A stretch of DNA of 64,000 nt. It comes from UBA935 sp031556725. Its GTDB lineage: Bacteria; Bacillota; Clostridia; Lachnospirales; Lachnospiraceae. Each line of letters begins with the position of its first letter. Position 1 is the stretch's first letter. The position numbers and the translations under genes are program-made. The DNA lies in contig JAVBSL010000003.1 in assembly GCA_031556725.1 (NCBI GenBank), positions 1 to 64,000 on the forward strand, given 5' to 3'. Below are positions 34,764-44,080 of the stretch, in pieces. A model generated the notes under the pieces. That model was not told where the DNA came from, did not search any database, and saw nothing but the letters and a program-made list of their open reading frames with translations.

Positions 34764-34987
34764 ATAACCCACCTCATTTGTTATTTGGACTAACTTGTCT
34801 ATAATGCCAATTTACAATAGGCATCCATCAAAAGAGCATCAAAGATGCATCATATTTGCATCATTTACAAAAAAAATGAGTAAAGACTATTTCACCAAAG
34901 ATGATGCAATAATCGATTTTGACTGGTATAATGAGTATAAGCCGAAGTTTATTTTGAATCAGGAATAAAGTAATAGGAGATTACGAT
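34764..34987. promoter_or_regulatory. Divergent region with GCATC repeats and extended -10 promoter
   Basis: Between the VIT/vWA gene and the hybrid kinase gene. GCATC-type pentamers recur at about 34821, 34836, 34847 (inside GATGCATC) and 34859, with a related GATGCA at 34903. An extended -10 element, TGGTATAAT (34924-34932), points to the kinase gene. AATAGGAGAT is the kinase ribosome binding site. The repeats could bind a regulator controlling either gene. Confidence 0.5.
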
Positions 34988-37900
34988 ATGAATGTTGATG
35001 AACCTAAATTAAGTTCAATATATGAAAAAATGCTTTATAATCTGGATGTATATGTATATGTTTCAGATTATGAAACTGATGAAATGTTGTATATGAACAA
35101 AAAGGTGGCTGATGAAAGAGGGGTGGGAGAAGATTATACAGGAAAACCATGCTGGCAGATACTGGCTAATCGGACGGAGCGATGCAGCTTTTGCCCCAAG
35201 AAAAAACTATCCAAAGATGATATAGGTCAAAAAAATCAGTGGCAGGACCAATATTCATTATCGGATCATTATCTTCGTAATACGGGTTATCTAATGACAT
35301 GGACAGACGGCAGGCTGGCCTATTTTCAACAATCGGTGGATATTACCGATTATTGGAAGGCTGAAGGCCGCGCAAGGGCCAGATTGCAGCGTCAGGAATT
35401 GATGTCGTCAATCTCTCAGAGCTTTATTGCGGGAGGGAATCTGGAGGAGTCTATTGATCTGGCATTACAAAAGACGGCTGAATTTATGAATTATGATAAG
35501 ACCCTATTGGCAATTGCAGATAGCGGTTTGAATACTCTTCGTATTACCAATGAATATCAGGGCAAGAACATGGCAGGCTTTCATCATCAATGGATTGCCA
35601 AAAGGCTGGAGGACGGTGATATTATATATGACAGGCTTGTAGCCGGTTATGAGTCCTACCTTTCCCTTAATGGAGAGGCATGTGAGTATTTTCCCTCATG
35701 TTACCTTTCAGGCCTGCGGACTTCTTTGATATTCCCGATACGCTTTGAGGAGGAATTTTTGGGTGTCATAAAATTTGACATGTTAAACGAGGGATACATA
35801 TGGGAAGAGGATGATATTCAGCTCGCCAGCTTAGTAGCCAGTGTATTTGCCAGTGTTATCAAGAGAAACCGGATGTCTAAAGACTTGCAGCTTACAAAGC
35901 AGCGCCTGGAGGTAGCGGTGAAGGCTTCCGGAATTGGAGTATGGGAGTTATCTCTGCAGGATGACATGTTTTCATTTGATGAAGGATTGGCGCGGCTGGT
36001 GAATCTAAAGTGGAAATCTCCGATACCTATGAAGGAATATGTGGAACATATCATAAAACACACAGATCCCTCCCATATAGAATACATTGCGGCACTGCGA
36101 AATCACTTAAGAGGAGTTGGTGATGTTAATGGTAAGACCTACAAATACACCTTTGCAGAAAATGAAATAAAATATTTATCCAATACTCTTAAGGTAATTA
36201 AAGATGCATCGGGAAAGCCGGAGAGTATGGTAGGATTGGCAATAGATGTAACGGGGCTGCGGATGGCAGAATTGGATGTAGAACAGCGCTTGAAGCAGCA
36301 GGAACTGATGTCCGACATTGCCCAGCGATTTGTAAAGATTGAAGATATGAATGAAGCATTTACCCATGTATTGGGGATGATTGCACGTTTTCTTGATGTT
36401 AATTCGGCATATATATACCGGTATAATGGAGAGGAAGACTGTTATGATTTGGTACACAACTGGACAGAGGAAGGGTTAAAGATTGAAAAGCTGGGAATCC
36501 ATAAGATTGACAGTAATGTTGTATATAAATATATACTGCAGGAGAAGGAAGGCGTAACCGCAGAAGAAGGAATAGAGGTTCCGCCGGGAGAATTTCATCC
36601 GGACTATACGGATAAACTGCAAACTTCTCATTTAAATATGCCTTTATATATAAAGGGGGAGATGTGGGGATTTGTAGGGGTCTCCAATATTTTTAAATCC
36701 CGCAGCTGGACCGAAAGCGATAAGGATATGTTAAGGCTGTTTTCCGGACTGGTAGATACTGCTATGGGCAGGGAACTGGCCGAAGCTAATTTGAAGATGA
36801 GCGAACGTACTTTGCAGGCCGTAATCGACGTACTCAGTCATTCTATCTTCTGGAAAGATCCGGAGACAGGTATTCTGGAAGGATGTAATGACGCTTTCCT
36901 TAAACTGACGGGCAGGAAGCGTAATGAGATAATCGGGTATAGAAATGAAGAGATGAATACCAAAGAGAACATACCTATCTTTGCCCAACAGGATGATGAG
37001 GCACTGAATAATTTTGAACCGGTGGTTAATATACGGGATTTAATAGTCAATGATGCCCCCATACGAACTCTTAAAATCGTAAAATCAGTGGTAAGAAATT
37101 CCAAGGGAAACCCCATCAGACTGGTTGGAACGATCGAAGACATTACCGAAAGCCGGAAGATGGAGCTGGAGATACGCAAGGCCCTTACGAACCAGGAAAT
37201 GGTTATGCGTAACTTTAACGGGGTTTTGGTCAGCATCGACAATAACCGGGTGATCACACTTTTTGGCGGTACTTCCATGTTTGGAATTGACAGCGAGTGG
37301 GCAGTAGGACGCAATCTGTATGAAGTTTATCATGATGTGCCGGTGATTTTGGATGCTGTGGAAAGAGCCTTTGCCGAAGGAAGCTATGAATTTCTGGTGC
37401 GGGGCGAAAAACAGGAAAAAATCAGTCAGTGTCAGGTAACCCCTATTTTTGATCTGGATGGTAAACAGGAGGGCGTACTGTTTGTGGGGAGAGATGTGAC
37501 CGAACAGTACGAAATGCAGAAAAAGCTGGAGGCGGCAATTGTTGCGGCAGAAGATGCCAGCCGGGTGAAGGGTGACTTTTTGGCCCGTATGAGCCATGAA
37601 ATAAGAACTCCTATGAATGCAATTATGGGAATGACAAAAATAGGGATAGAGGCAGCTGATGCAGAGCGGAAGCAGTATTGTCTGGACCGGATTGATATAG
37701 CATCCTCTAATCTTCTTGATATTATCAATCAGATATTGGATATGTCGAAGATAGAGGCGGATAAACTGGAATTATCATTAGTTGAGTTTGACTTTGAAAA
37801 GCTGCTCAGTGATATTTGTACGGTCATGAGTGTACGGATAGAGGAAAAAAAGCAGCAGTTGGGTGTTATTTTTGAAAATGATTTTTCTGCTGATTTTATT

Positions 37901-38689
37901 GGTGATGAAGTACGACTATCACAAATAATTACCAATCTTTTATCAAATGCAGTTAAATTTACTCCGGAAAACGGAGAGATAAAGATACGGGTATGCGAAC
38001 TGGAAAAAGACGATGCATATTCGGTTTTACAAATTGCAGTTGAAGATAATGGGATTGGAGTAGATAAAAAACAGCAGGAAAAGATTTTTAATTCTTTTGA
38101 ACAGGCGGATGGCAGTACATCCCGCAGATTTGGCGGAACCGGTTTAGGCTTGGCAATTTGTAAAAAGCTTGTTAACATGATGGGCGGTGATATCTGGATT
38201 GAAAGCGAGGTTGGTAAAGGTTCTACTTTTCTATTCACAGTTCGCTTGAAAGGTGGTGCGCCTGTTGTAAAGCCCTCCCAACCGGAGAATAAGCAGCAAT
38301 TCCAGTATTATTCCAACAAAACAATACTTTTGGCGGAGGATATTGAGATCAATCGAGAAATCGTAACGGCATTGCTGGAGGGGAAGGGGATTCATACGGA
38401 GTCGGCTGAAAATGGCAAACAGGCGGTGGAGATGTTTAAGGCAAACCCGGAAAAATATGCATTGATATTAATGGATGTGCAAATGCCGGATATGGATGGG
38501 TATGAGGCAACAAGGATAATTCGTGCGCTTGATAACCCATATGCTGCGTCGGTGGGAATTGTTGCCATGACCGCCAATGTTTTTCGGGAAGATGTCGAAA
38601 AGTGTCTTGCCGCCGGTATGAATGATCACATATCCAAGCCTATTGATGCAAAGGATATGCATGAAAAAATCAGTAAATATATTCAATAA
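34988..38689 (+). CDS. Hybrid sensor histidine kinase with multiple PAS/GAF domains
   Basis: 1233 residues, no membrane helix, so a cytoplasmic sensor. Domains in order (approximate): PAS with a Cys-rich tail (CSFCPKKK, about 63) 10-110, GAF 140-300, PAS 305-415, GAF 430-590, PAS 600-720, PAS 725-840, HisKA with MSHEIRTPMNAIMG (phospho-His about 870), HATPase with DNGIGVD and GGTGLGLAICK (about 1020-1070), receiver domain 1110-1233 with phospho-Asp in LILMDVQMPDMDG. No Hpt domain and no separate response regulator gene nearby, so it needs a remote phosphorelay partner. The CxxC in the first PAS could sense redox state or bind a cofactor (inference). Confidence 0.9.
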   Translation: MNVDEPKLSSIYEKMLYNLDVYVYVSDYETDEMLYMNKKVADERGVGEDYTGKPCWQILANRTERCSFCPKKKLSKDDIGQKNQWQDQYSLSDHYLRNTGYLMTWTDGRLAYFQQSVDITDYWKAEGRARARLQRQELMSSISQSFIAGGNLEESIDLALQKTAEFMNYDKTLLAIADSGLNTLRITNEYQGKNMAGFHHQWIAKRLEDGDIIYDRLVAGYESYLSLNGEACEYFPSCYLSGLRTSLIFPIRFEEEFLGVIKFDMLNEGYIWEEDDIQLASLVASVFASVIKRNRMSKDLQLTKQRLEVAVKASGIGVWELSLQDDMFSFDEGLARLVNLKWKSPIPMKEYVEHIIKHTDPSHIEYIAALRNHLRGVGDVNGKTYKYTFAENEIKYLSNTLKVIKDASGKPESMVGLAIDVTGLRMAELDVEQRLKQQELMSDIAQRFVKIEDMNEAFTHVLGMIARFLDVNSAYIYRYNGEEDCYDLVHNWTEEGLKIEKLGIHKIDSNVVYKYILQEKEGVTAEEGIEVPPGEFHPDYTDKLQTSHLNMPLYIKGEMWGFVGVSNIFKSRSWTESDKDMLRLFSGLVDTAMGRELAEANLKMSERTLQAVIDVLSHSIFWKDPETGILEGCNDAFLKLTGRKRNEIIGYRNEEMNTKENIPIFAQQDDEALNNFEPVVNIRDLIVNDAPIRTLKIVKSVVRNSKGNPIRLVGTIEDITESRKMELEIRKALTNQEMVMRNFNGVLVSIDNNRVITLFGGTSMFGIDSEWAVGRNLYEVYHDVPVILDAVERAFAEGSYEFLVRGEKQEKISQCQVTPIFDLDGKQEGVLFVGRDVTEQYEMQKKLEAAIVAAEDASRVKGDFLARMSHEIRTPMNAIMGMTKIGIEAADAERKQYCLDRIDIASSNLLDIINQILDMSKIEADKLELSLVEFDFEKLLSDICTVMSVRIEEKKQQLGVIFENDFSADFIGDEVRLSQIITNLLSNAVKFTPENGEIKIRVCELEKDDAYSVLQIAVEDNGIGVDKKQQEKIFNSFEQADGSTSRRFGGTGLGLAICKKLVNMMGGDIWIESEVGKGSTFLFTVRLKGGAPVVKPSQPENKQQFQYYSNKTILLAEDIEINREIVTALLEGKGIHTESAENGKQAVEMFKANPEKYALILMDVQMPDMDGYEATRIIRALDNPYAASVGIVAMTANVFREDVEKCLAAGMNDHISKPIDAKDMHEKISKYIQ

Positions 38690-38715
38690 GAATTAGCAAA
38701 AGGATGTTATGAATA

Positions 38716-38773
38716 ACTCCGGTGGTATCTTGAGTATAATGCTATATATCAGGATACCGCAGGAGTATTTTTT
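38716..38773 (+). terminator. Rho-independent terminator of the hybrid kinase gene
   Basis: ACTCCGGTGGTATC pairs with GATACCGCAGGAGT (13 of 14 positions, one wobble) around a longer AT-rich loop, followed by ATTTTTTAT. The stem starts 27 bp after the stop codon. Confidence 0.75.
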
Positions 38774-38828
38774 ATGTCCATAGTCGTGAAAATTTATTTG
38801 TATGATAAAAAATACAAAAAATGTAAAA

Positions 38829-38885
38829 AATAGTATGGTAACTTAATTAATCTTGTAGTATTATTAAATAGTAATGGTTACTATT
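38829..38885. promoter_or_regulatory. Operator-like inverted repeat upstream of nifJ
   Basis: AATAGTAA-TGG-TTACTATT (38867-38885) is a perfect 8-bp inverted repeat with a 3-bp centre, ending 23 bp before the nifJ start codon. A similar, less perfect copy (AATAGTATGGTAACT) lies at about 38829-38844. The sequence does not match the Rex consensus. It is probably bound by an unidentified regulator of pyruvate oxidation. Confidence 0.5.
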
Positions 38886-38908
38886 ATTATATTTATGGAG
38901 GCAGATCA

Positions 38909-41900
38909 ATGAAAAGAAGTAAAAAAACAATGGACGGCAATCAGGCAGCAGCTCATGTATCTTACGCTTACAGTGATGTGGCAGCAATCTACCCCATTAC
39001 CCCATCTTCAACCATGGCGGAGGTAACAGATGAATGGGCAACAGAGGGCCGGAAAAATATTTTCGGTCAGACGGTAAAGGTTACGGAAATGCAGTCGGAA
39101 GCCGGTGCCGCCGGGGCAGTTCACGGCTCACTGGCAGCAGGAGCACTGACCACCACATTTACGGCCTCACAGGGCTTACTGCTGATGATTCCCAATTTGT
39201 ATAAAATTGCCGGAGAACTTCTGCCGGGAGTATTTAACGTAGCGGCACGAACGATAGCAACCCATGCGCTTTCCATTTTTGGCGATCATTCCGACATTTA
39301 TGCCTGCCGCCAGACCGGGGTAGCCATGCTGGCCAGCGGCAGCGTTCAGGAGGTGATGGACCTGACGCCGGTGGCTCATTTGACGGCAATAACCGGTAAG
39401 GTTCCCTTTATTAACTTTTTTGATGGCTTCCGAACATCCCACGAAATGCAGAAGATTGACATATGGGATTATGAAGACTTAAAAGAGCTTACCGACTGGG
39501 AGGCTATCATACGTTTTCGGAAAAATGCGTTAAATCCTAACCACGCCAGGCTGATGGGCTCCGCACAGAATCCGGATATTTATTTTCAGGCAAGGGAGGC
39601 CAGCAACGGTTTTTATCATGCTCTGCCCGAACTGGTAGAATCCTATATGAATAAAATAAATCAGAAAATCGGCACTGATTACGGTCTTTTTAACTACTAT
39701 GGAGCACCGGATGCGGAGCACATTATCATTGCCATGGGTTCGGTATGTGAGACTATCAAAGAAACCATTGATTACTTGAATGGAGCCGGTGAAAAAACCG
39801 GATTGGTTGCGGTACACCTTTACCGACCGTTTAGTGCAGCTCATCTGATCAATGCCATACCGGATTCCGCGACCCGGATTTCTGTGCTGGATCGGACGAA
39901 AGAACCGGGTGCCATGGGTGAACCGCTGTATCTGGATGTGATTGCGGCACTGCGTGACACAAAATTTCATAATACCCCGATTTATTCCGGCAGATACGGA
40001 CTCAGCTCCAAAAATACCACACCGGATCAAATCAACGCAGTATTTGCTAATAAAGAGAAAAAGATATTCACAGTGGGTATTACCGATGATGTGACACACC
40101 TGTCACTGGATATGAAAGAGAAGATTAATACCGCTCCCCAGGATACGGTCTGCTGTAAATTCTGGGGACTGGGCGGCGACGGTACGGTCAGTGCCAACAA
40201 AAGTTCGGTTAAGATCATCGGAAATCACACAGATCAATATGTGCAGGCCTATTTTGATTACGATTCCAAAAAGTCCCGTGGACTTACCGTATCTCACTTA
40301 CGTTTTGGCAAAGAGCCGATCCGTTCCACTTATTTGATCAGTCAGGCCGACTTTGTTGCCTGTCATAATCCCACTTACCTGCACAAGTATAATATGGTAC
40401 AGGATATACGGGACGGAGGCACTTTTTTGCTGAACTGCTATTGGAAAGAAGAGGACCTGGAACGCTACCTTCCGGGACAGGTGAAGCGCTATATTGCGGA
40501 GCACAACATTCGGTTTTATATAATCGATGCTATTCTGATCGGAAAAGAAATCGGTTTGAACAATAAGATCAGCACTATTCTTCAGGCGGCATTTTTCCGT
40601 CTTGCGGATATCATCCCGATGGAAGAGGCCAGACGTCTGATGAAGGAGGCGGCAGAAATCAGTTACCGTAAGAAGGGAGATAAAATCGTTCAAATGAATT
40701 ATCAAGCCATTGACAGAGGAATTGATGGTGTAGTAGAAGTGATTGTTCCGGCGGAATGGAAGAACCTGGGAGAAGAGCCTTTGGATGAAAAGCTTCTGCC
40801 GGACCGTTCGGAAACCCTGGATTATGTGGAAAACATGCAGAAAGTAATTAATGCCCAGGAAGGCAATGAACTTCCGGTATCGGCCTTTTTAAAATATGCG
40901 GATGGCTCCACCCCTGCCGGTACGGCGGCTCATGAAAGACGGAATGTGGCGACGGAAGTTCCCATCTGGATGCCGGAGAACTGTATCCAATGCAACCGCT
41001 GCTCTTTTGTCTGTCCCCACGCGGTCATTCGCCCGGCGGTGATGACAGCGGAGGAAAAAGCAAATGCGCCGGAGGGCATGAAATCCCTGCCCATGGTGGG
41101 GATGCCGGACTATGAATTTGGGGTCACCGTCTCCCAGGTGGACTGCACGGGCTGCGGCTCCTGTGCGGCGGTTTGTCCCGGTAAGATGGGTAAAAAGGCA
41201 TTGGAAATGGAATCAGAACGAACATGTTATAAATGTCAGGAATATTTTGACTATGGTAAGTCCCTTCCGGTAAAAACCGATGCTGTAGAGAAGTTTAAAG
41301 AAAATACGGTTAAAGGAAGTCAGTTTAAACGCCCTCTTTTAGAATTCTCCGGAGCCTGTGCCGGGTGCGGGGAAACGCCTTATGCCAAGCTGGTAACCCA
41401 ATTATTTGGTGACCGAATGTATATTGCCAATGCTACCGGATGTTCTTCTATCTGGGGTAATTCTTCGCCGTCCACCCCCTATACCGTTAATGAGCTTGGG
41501 CAGGGACCGGCATGGTCCAACTCGCTGTTTGAAGATGCGGCGGAGTTTGGTTACGGTATGCTGCTGGCGGGAAAAGCAATTCGCGACAGATTAAGAGAAC
41601 AGATAGAGGATCTTGCCGGGGAAGCCGAAGGAGAATTGCATAAGGCTGCAAATATCTGGCTGGAGACCTTTGGTGACGGTGTGAAAAATGGTGCGGCAAC
41701 CAGCCGCTTGATTACGGCTCTGGAGCAAAGCAGTTCCGAGAAGGCTTTTTCTGAGAAGTGTAGCAGCCTGCTTGCGGAAAAAGATTTCCTGTCTAAAAAG
41801 TCCCAATGGGTATTTGGCGGTGACGGCTGGGCTTATGATATCGGTTTTGGCGGGTTGGATCATGTTTTGGCCAGCGGCCGGGATATTAATATGATGGTTT

Positions 41901-42460
41901 TTGATACCGAGGTTTATTCCAATACGGGAGGGCAGTCCTCCAAGGCAACACCGATCGGCTCCACCGCACTTTTTGCAGCCGGCGGCAAGGAAACAAGAAA
42001 GAAGGATCTGGCCGGCATTGCCATGACTTATGGAAATGTATATGTAGCCCAGATTGCCATGGGTGCTGACTATAACCAGACTGTTAAGGCCATAGCGGAA
42101 GCGGAAAGTTATGACGGTCCGTCCCTGATCATTGCCTATGCACCTTGTATCAGCCATGGCATCAAGGCCGGGATGGGAAGTGCGCAGCATGAGGAGGCAA
42201 AAGCAGTACAATCAGGGTACTGGCATTTGTTCCGTTATAATCCGGTATTGAAAAAAGAGGGCCGGAATCCTTTTCAACTGGACAGCAAAGAACCCACTCT
42301 TGATTATGGGGAATTTTTAGCAGGGGAAAACCGGTATGATGTATTACAAAGAATGCATCCGGAAAAAGCAGCAGAATTGTTTGTCCGGGCAGAAGAACTG
42401 GCCAGAGAACGTTATGATTATCTGAACCGGCTGGTAAAGCTGTACAATATAGAAGAATAG
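38909..42460 (+). CDS. nifJ: Pyruvate:ferredoxin (flavodoxin) oxidoreductase
   Basis: 1183 residues, the normal size of single-chain PFOR. Order of domains: pyrimidine-binding domain with YPITPSSTMAE (about 30) and the FGDHSDIYACRQTG segment; gamma-type domain (KFWGLGGDGTVSANK, about 415); two 4Fe-4S motifs CIQCNRCSFVCP (about 694) and CTGCGSCAAVCP (about 750); a third cluster through CAGCGETPY and later Cys; and the TPP-binding core GDGWAYDIGFGG with NTGGQSSKATPIG (about 970-1020). It oxidises pyruvate to acetyl-CoA and CO2 with reduction of ferredoxin in the cytoplasm. GGAGG precedes the ATG, and the rubredoxin gene follows. Confidence 0.95.
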   Translation: MKRSKKTMDGNQAAAHVSYAYSDVAAIYPITPSSTMAEVTDEWATEGRKNIFGQTVKVTEMQSEAGAAGAVHGSLAAGALTTTFTASQGLLLMIPNLYKIAGELLPGVFNVAARTIATHALSIFGDHSDIYACRQTGVAMLASGSVQEVMDLTPVAHLTAITGKVPFINFFDGFRTSHEMQKIDIWDYEDLKELTDWEAIIRFRKNALNPNHARLMGSAQNPDIYFQAREASNGFYHALPELVESYMNKINQKIGTDYGLFNYYGAPDAEHIIIAMGSVCETIKETIDYLNGAGEKTGLVAVHLYRPFSAAHLINAIPDSATRISVLDRTKEPGAMGEPLYLDVIAALRDTKFHNTPIYSGRYGLSSKNTTPDQINAVFANKEKKIFTVGITDDVTHLSLDMKEKINTAPQDTVCCKFWGLGGDGTVSANKSSVKIIGNHTDQYVQAYFDYDSKKSRGLTVSHLRFGKEPIRSTYLISQADFVACHNPTYLHKYNMVQDIRDGGTFLLNCYWKEEDLERYLPGQVKRYIAEHNIRFYIIDAILIGKEIGLNNKISTILQAAFFRLADIIPMEEARRLMKEAAEISYRKKGDKIVQMNYQAIDRGIDGVVEVIVPAEWKNLGEEPLDEKLLPDRSETLDYVENMQKVINAQEGNELPVSAFLKYADGSTPAGTAAHERRNVATEVPIWMPENCIQCNRCSFVCPHAVIRPAVMTAEEKANAPEGMKSLPMVGMPDYEFGVTVSQVDCTGCGSCAAVCPGKMGKKALEMESERTCYKCQEYFDYGKSLPVKTDAVEKFKENTVKGSQFKRPLLEFSGACAGCGETPYAKLVTQLFGDRMYIANATGCSSIWGNSSPSTPYTVNELGQGPAWSNSLFEDAAEFGYGMLLAGKAIRDRLREQIEDLAGEAEGELHKAANIWLETFGDGVKNGAATSRLITALEQSSSEKAFSEKCSSLLAEKDFLSKKSQWVFGGDGWAYDIGFGGLDHVLASGRDINMMVFDTEVYSNTGGQSSKATPIGSTALFAAGGKETRKKDLAGIAMTYGNVYVAQIAMGADYNQTVKAIAEAESYDGPSLIIAYAPCISHGIKAGMGSAQHEEAKAVQSGYWHLFRYNPVLKKEGRNPFQLDSKEPTLDYGEFLAGENRYDVLQRMHPEKAAELFVRAEELARERYDYLNRLVKLYNIEE

Positions 42461-42491
42461 TGAGTGATATTGAGGGAGGAGGTGAAACGAT

Positions 42492-42650
42492 ATGATAAAG
42501 TATGTTTGTGAGACTTGTGGTTATGTTTATGACCCGGAAGTGGGCGATCCTGACGGCGGCATTGCCCCCGGAACTCCTTTTGAGGAGATACCGGAGGACT
42601 GGGTCTGCCCGCTTTGCGGATTGGGAAAAGACGCCTTTGCGGAAGCATAA
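42492..42650 (+). CDS. Rubredoxin
   Basis: 52 residues, missed by length filters. Both CxxC knuckles of the mononuclear iron site are present (Cys6/Cys9 and Cys39/Cys42), with the family hallmarks GYVYDPEVGDPDGGI and DWVCPLCG. GAGGGAGGAGG lies just upstream, and the gene starts 31 bp after nifJ, so it is probably co-transcribed with it. It is a cytoplasmic one-electron carrier, here a candidate acceptor for PFOR-derived electrons or a partner for oxygen detoxification. Confidence 0.95.
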   Translation: MIKYVCETCGYVYDPEVGDPDGGIAPGTPFEEIPEDWVCPLCGLGKDAFAEA

Positions 42651-42674
42651 ATTTCAAAGGAATTGCTGTACAAG

Positions 42675-42708
42675 ACTGGCCACCGTTGATTCGATGGTCA
42701 GTTTTATT
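42675..42708 (+). terminator. Probable terminator of nifJ-rubredoxin unit
   Basis: ACTGGCCACC with GATGGTCAGT forms an imperfect stem (one mismatch, one wobble) around GTTGATTC, followed by TTTATTAT. It starts 25 bp after the rubredoxin stop. Confidence 0.6.
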
Positions 42709-42793
42709 ATCCTTTAAGAATATTATGTATTAAGTTATAATGTTAGTAAGTAGAGGTTTCATGACGGCTGACTAAATGATAGGAGTTATTAAG

Positions 42794-43231
42794 ATGGATG
42801 ATGACAGATGGATACAGGAATATGAAAAAGAGGATGCGGGTTATCACTCAAAAATCTGGAAGGTATTGGGATTCGTGGGGGTATTTTGTGTTTGCTTATT
42901 AAGTTATTTGTTAATTGAAGATTTATATTATTATTTTAGCGGTGAAGCAGTCATTGTAGATTCCAGGGATGGTACAGTAGTTTTGACAGATGAAGAGGGA
43001 CGATACCATTTTGTGGATACAGACGGTCAGTTTATTCAACGCGGCCGTGACAATACGGTGAAAGTATACATAGTAAACGGTGATCTGGATAATGCGAAAT
43101 GTATGACAAATGTCTGGTTTTATATTATTTCTTATAGTATTTTTTTAACTATAGCAATTTTCAGCATCAGGAAAATCATTTGTTTGTATGCCGAAGAGAA
43201 GAAAATGAAAGAGGATATGAAAAGGATATAA
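42794..43231 (+). CDS. Hypothetical membrane protein with two helices
   Basis: 145 residues from ATG 42794, which follows AGGAG at 9-nt spacing. ATG 42776 lies on top of that box. A charged N-terminus precedes helix 1 (about 25-43), then an extracytoplasmic domain of about 55 residues rich in beta strands (GEAVIVDSRDGTVVLTDEEG), helix 2 (about 108-127) and a Lys-rich tail. No recognised family. It may be a membrane-associated sensor or assembly factor. No evidence for either. Confidence 0.7.
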   Translation: MDDDRWIQEYEKEDAGYHSKIWKVLGFVGVFCVCLLSYLLIEDLYYYFSGEAVIVDSRDGTVVLTDEEGRYHFVDTDGQFIQRGRDNTVKVYIVNGDLDNAKCMTNVWFYIISYSIFLTIAIFSIRKIICLYAEEKKMKEDMKRI

Positions 43232-43332
43232 AAACTTTACAAAGCAAATAAATCAATTTATACTATGTTCAAAACGCTGTATAACGGAGGGGAAATGAGC
43301 GAAGAAAGTATTGGTTTTGAAAGGATTGGTTT

Positions 43333-44064
43333 ATGAAAAATAAGATGAAGGTGGTTGTTATATACAGCAAACCTGGAAAGGGAAGTACATATAATTGTGT
43401 TCAAATCTTTAAGGGAGCTTTGCAGGAAGAAAATGAGGTGGATTTTGTAGAATTTACTCTGCCGGAGGATATGCCGCATGTCTGTCTTGGCTGCTTTACC
43501 TGTTTTGAAAAGGGTGAGGACAAATGCCCTCATGCGGATCGGGTCCAACCCATAATAAACGAAATACTGTCGGCAGATGGAATCATTCTTTCAAGTCCGG
43601 TATATGCAATGGATGCCAGCGGAGCCATGAAGAGTCTGTTTGACCATATGTGCTATCTGTGGATATCCCATCGGCCCAATGAAGAAATGTTTCATAAAAT
43701 TGCCATGGTAATTTCCACTGCGGCAGGAACAGGCATAAAGGCCTCTGTCGGAACGCTCAAAAAGAGCCTGCGGTATTGGGGTGTAAAGCGAACATATAGC
43801 TTTGGTGCGGCACTCAGGGCTTCACGCTGGGAGGATGTATCGGATAAAGCAAGAGGAAAGATTACAGCAAAGCTTAACCAAAAGGCGAAAAAATTCGGAA
43901 ACGATATTTTGAACAGGGACAGATTAAGGCCTCCCATGTTAATCAGGTTTTTATTTCCGCTGATGGGAAAAATGATCGGCGGATATGAAGCCGGCAGTTT
44001 ACTTGACAGGGATACCAGATATTGGAAAGAAAAGGGCTGGCTTGACGGGGGAAAGCCGTTTTAG
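43333..44064 (+). CDS. Flavodoxin-like NAD(P)H-dependent oxidoreductase
   Basis: 243 residues. The start KVVVIYSKPGKGSTYN forms the FMN phosphate loop of NADPH-dependent FMN reductases, followed by LGCFTCFEKGEDKCPHAD (the Cys pattern common in this iron-sulfur-flavoprotein-like group), ILSSPVYAMDASGAMK and a C-terminal helical extension of about 60 residues. Likely binds FMN and reduces quinones or small electrophiles. Precedes a GNAT gene by 16 bp and is probably co-transcribed with it. Confidence 0.85.
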   Translation: MKNKMKVVVIYSKPGKGSTYNCVQIFKGALQEENEVDFVEFTLPEDMPHVCLGCFTCFEKGEDKCPHADRVQPIINEILSADGIILSSPVYAMDASGAMKSLFDHMCYLWISHRPNEEMFHKIAMVISTAAGTGIKASVGTLKKSLRYWGVKRTYSFGAALRASRWEDVSDKARGKITAKLNQKAKKFGNDILNRDRLRPPMLIRFLFPLMGKMIGGYEAGSLLDRDTRYWKEKGWLDGGKPF

Positions 44065-44080
44065 AAGGGAGATATAGGTT

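Noticed and set aside
34801..34870. Possible CRISPR-like repeat array from recurring GCATC
   Set aside because: Units are five bases, irregularly spaced and without spacers of constant length; they look like regulator sites.
41591..42211. Minus-strand ORF of 206 codons opposite nifJ
   Set aside because: It lies wholly within the conserved PFOR gene and has no start signal.
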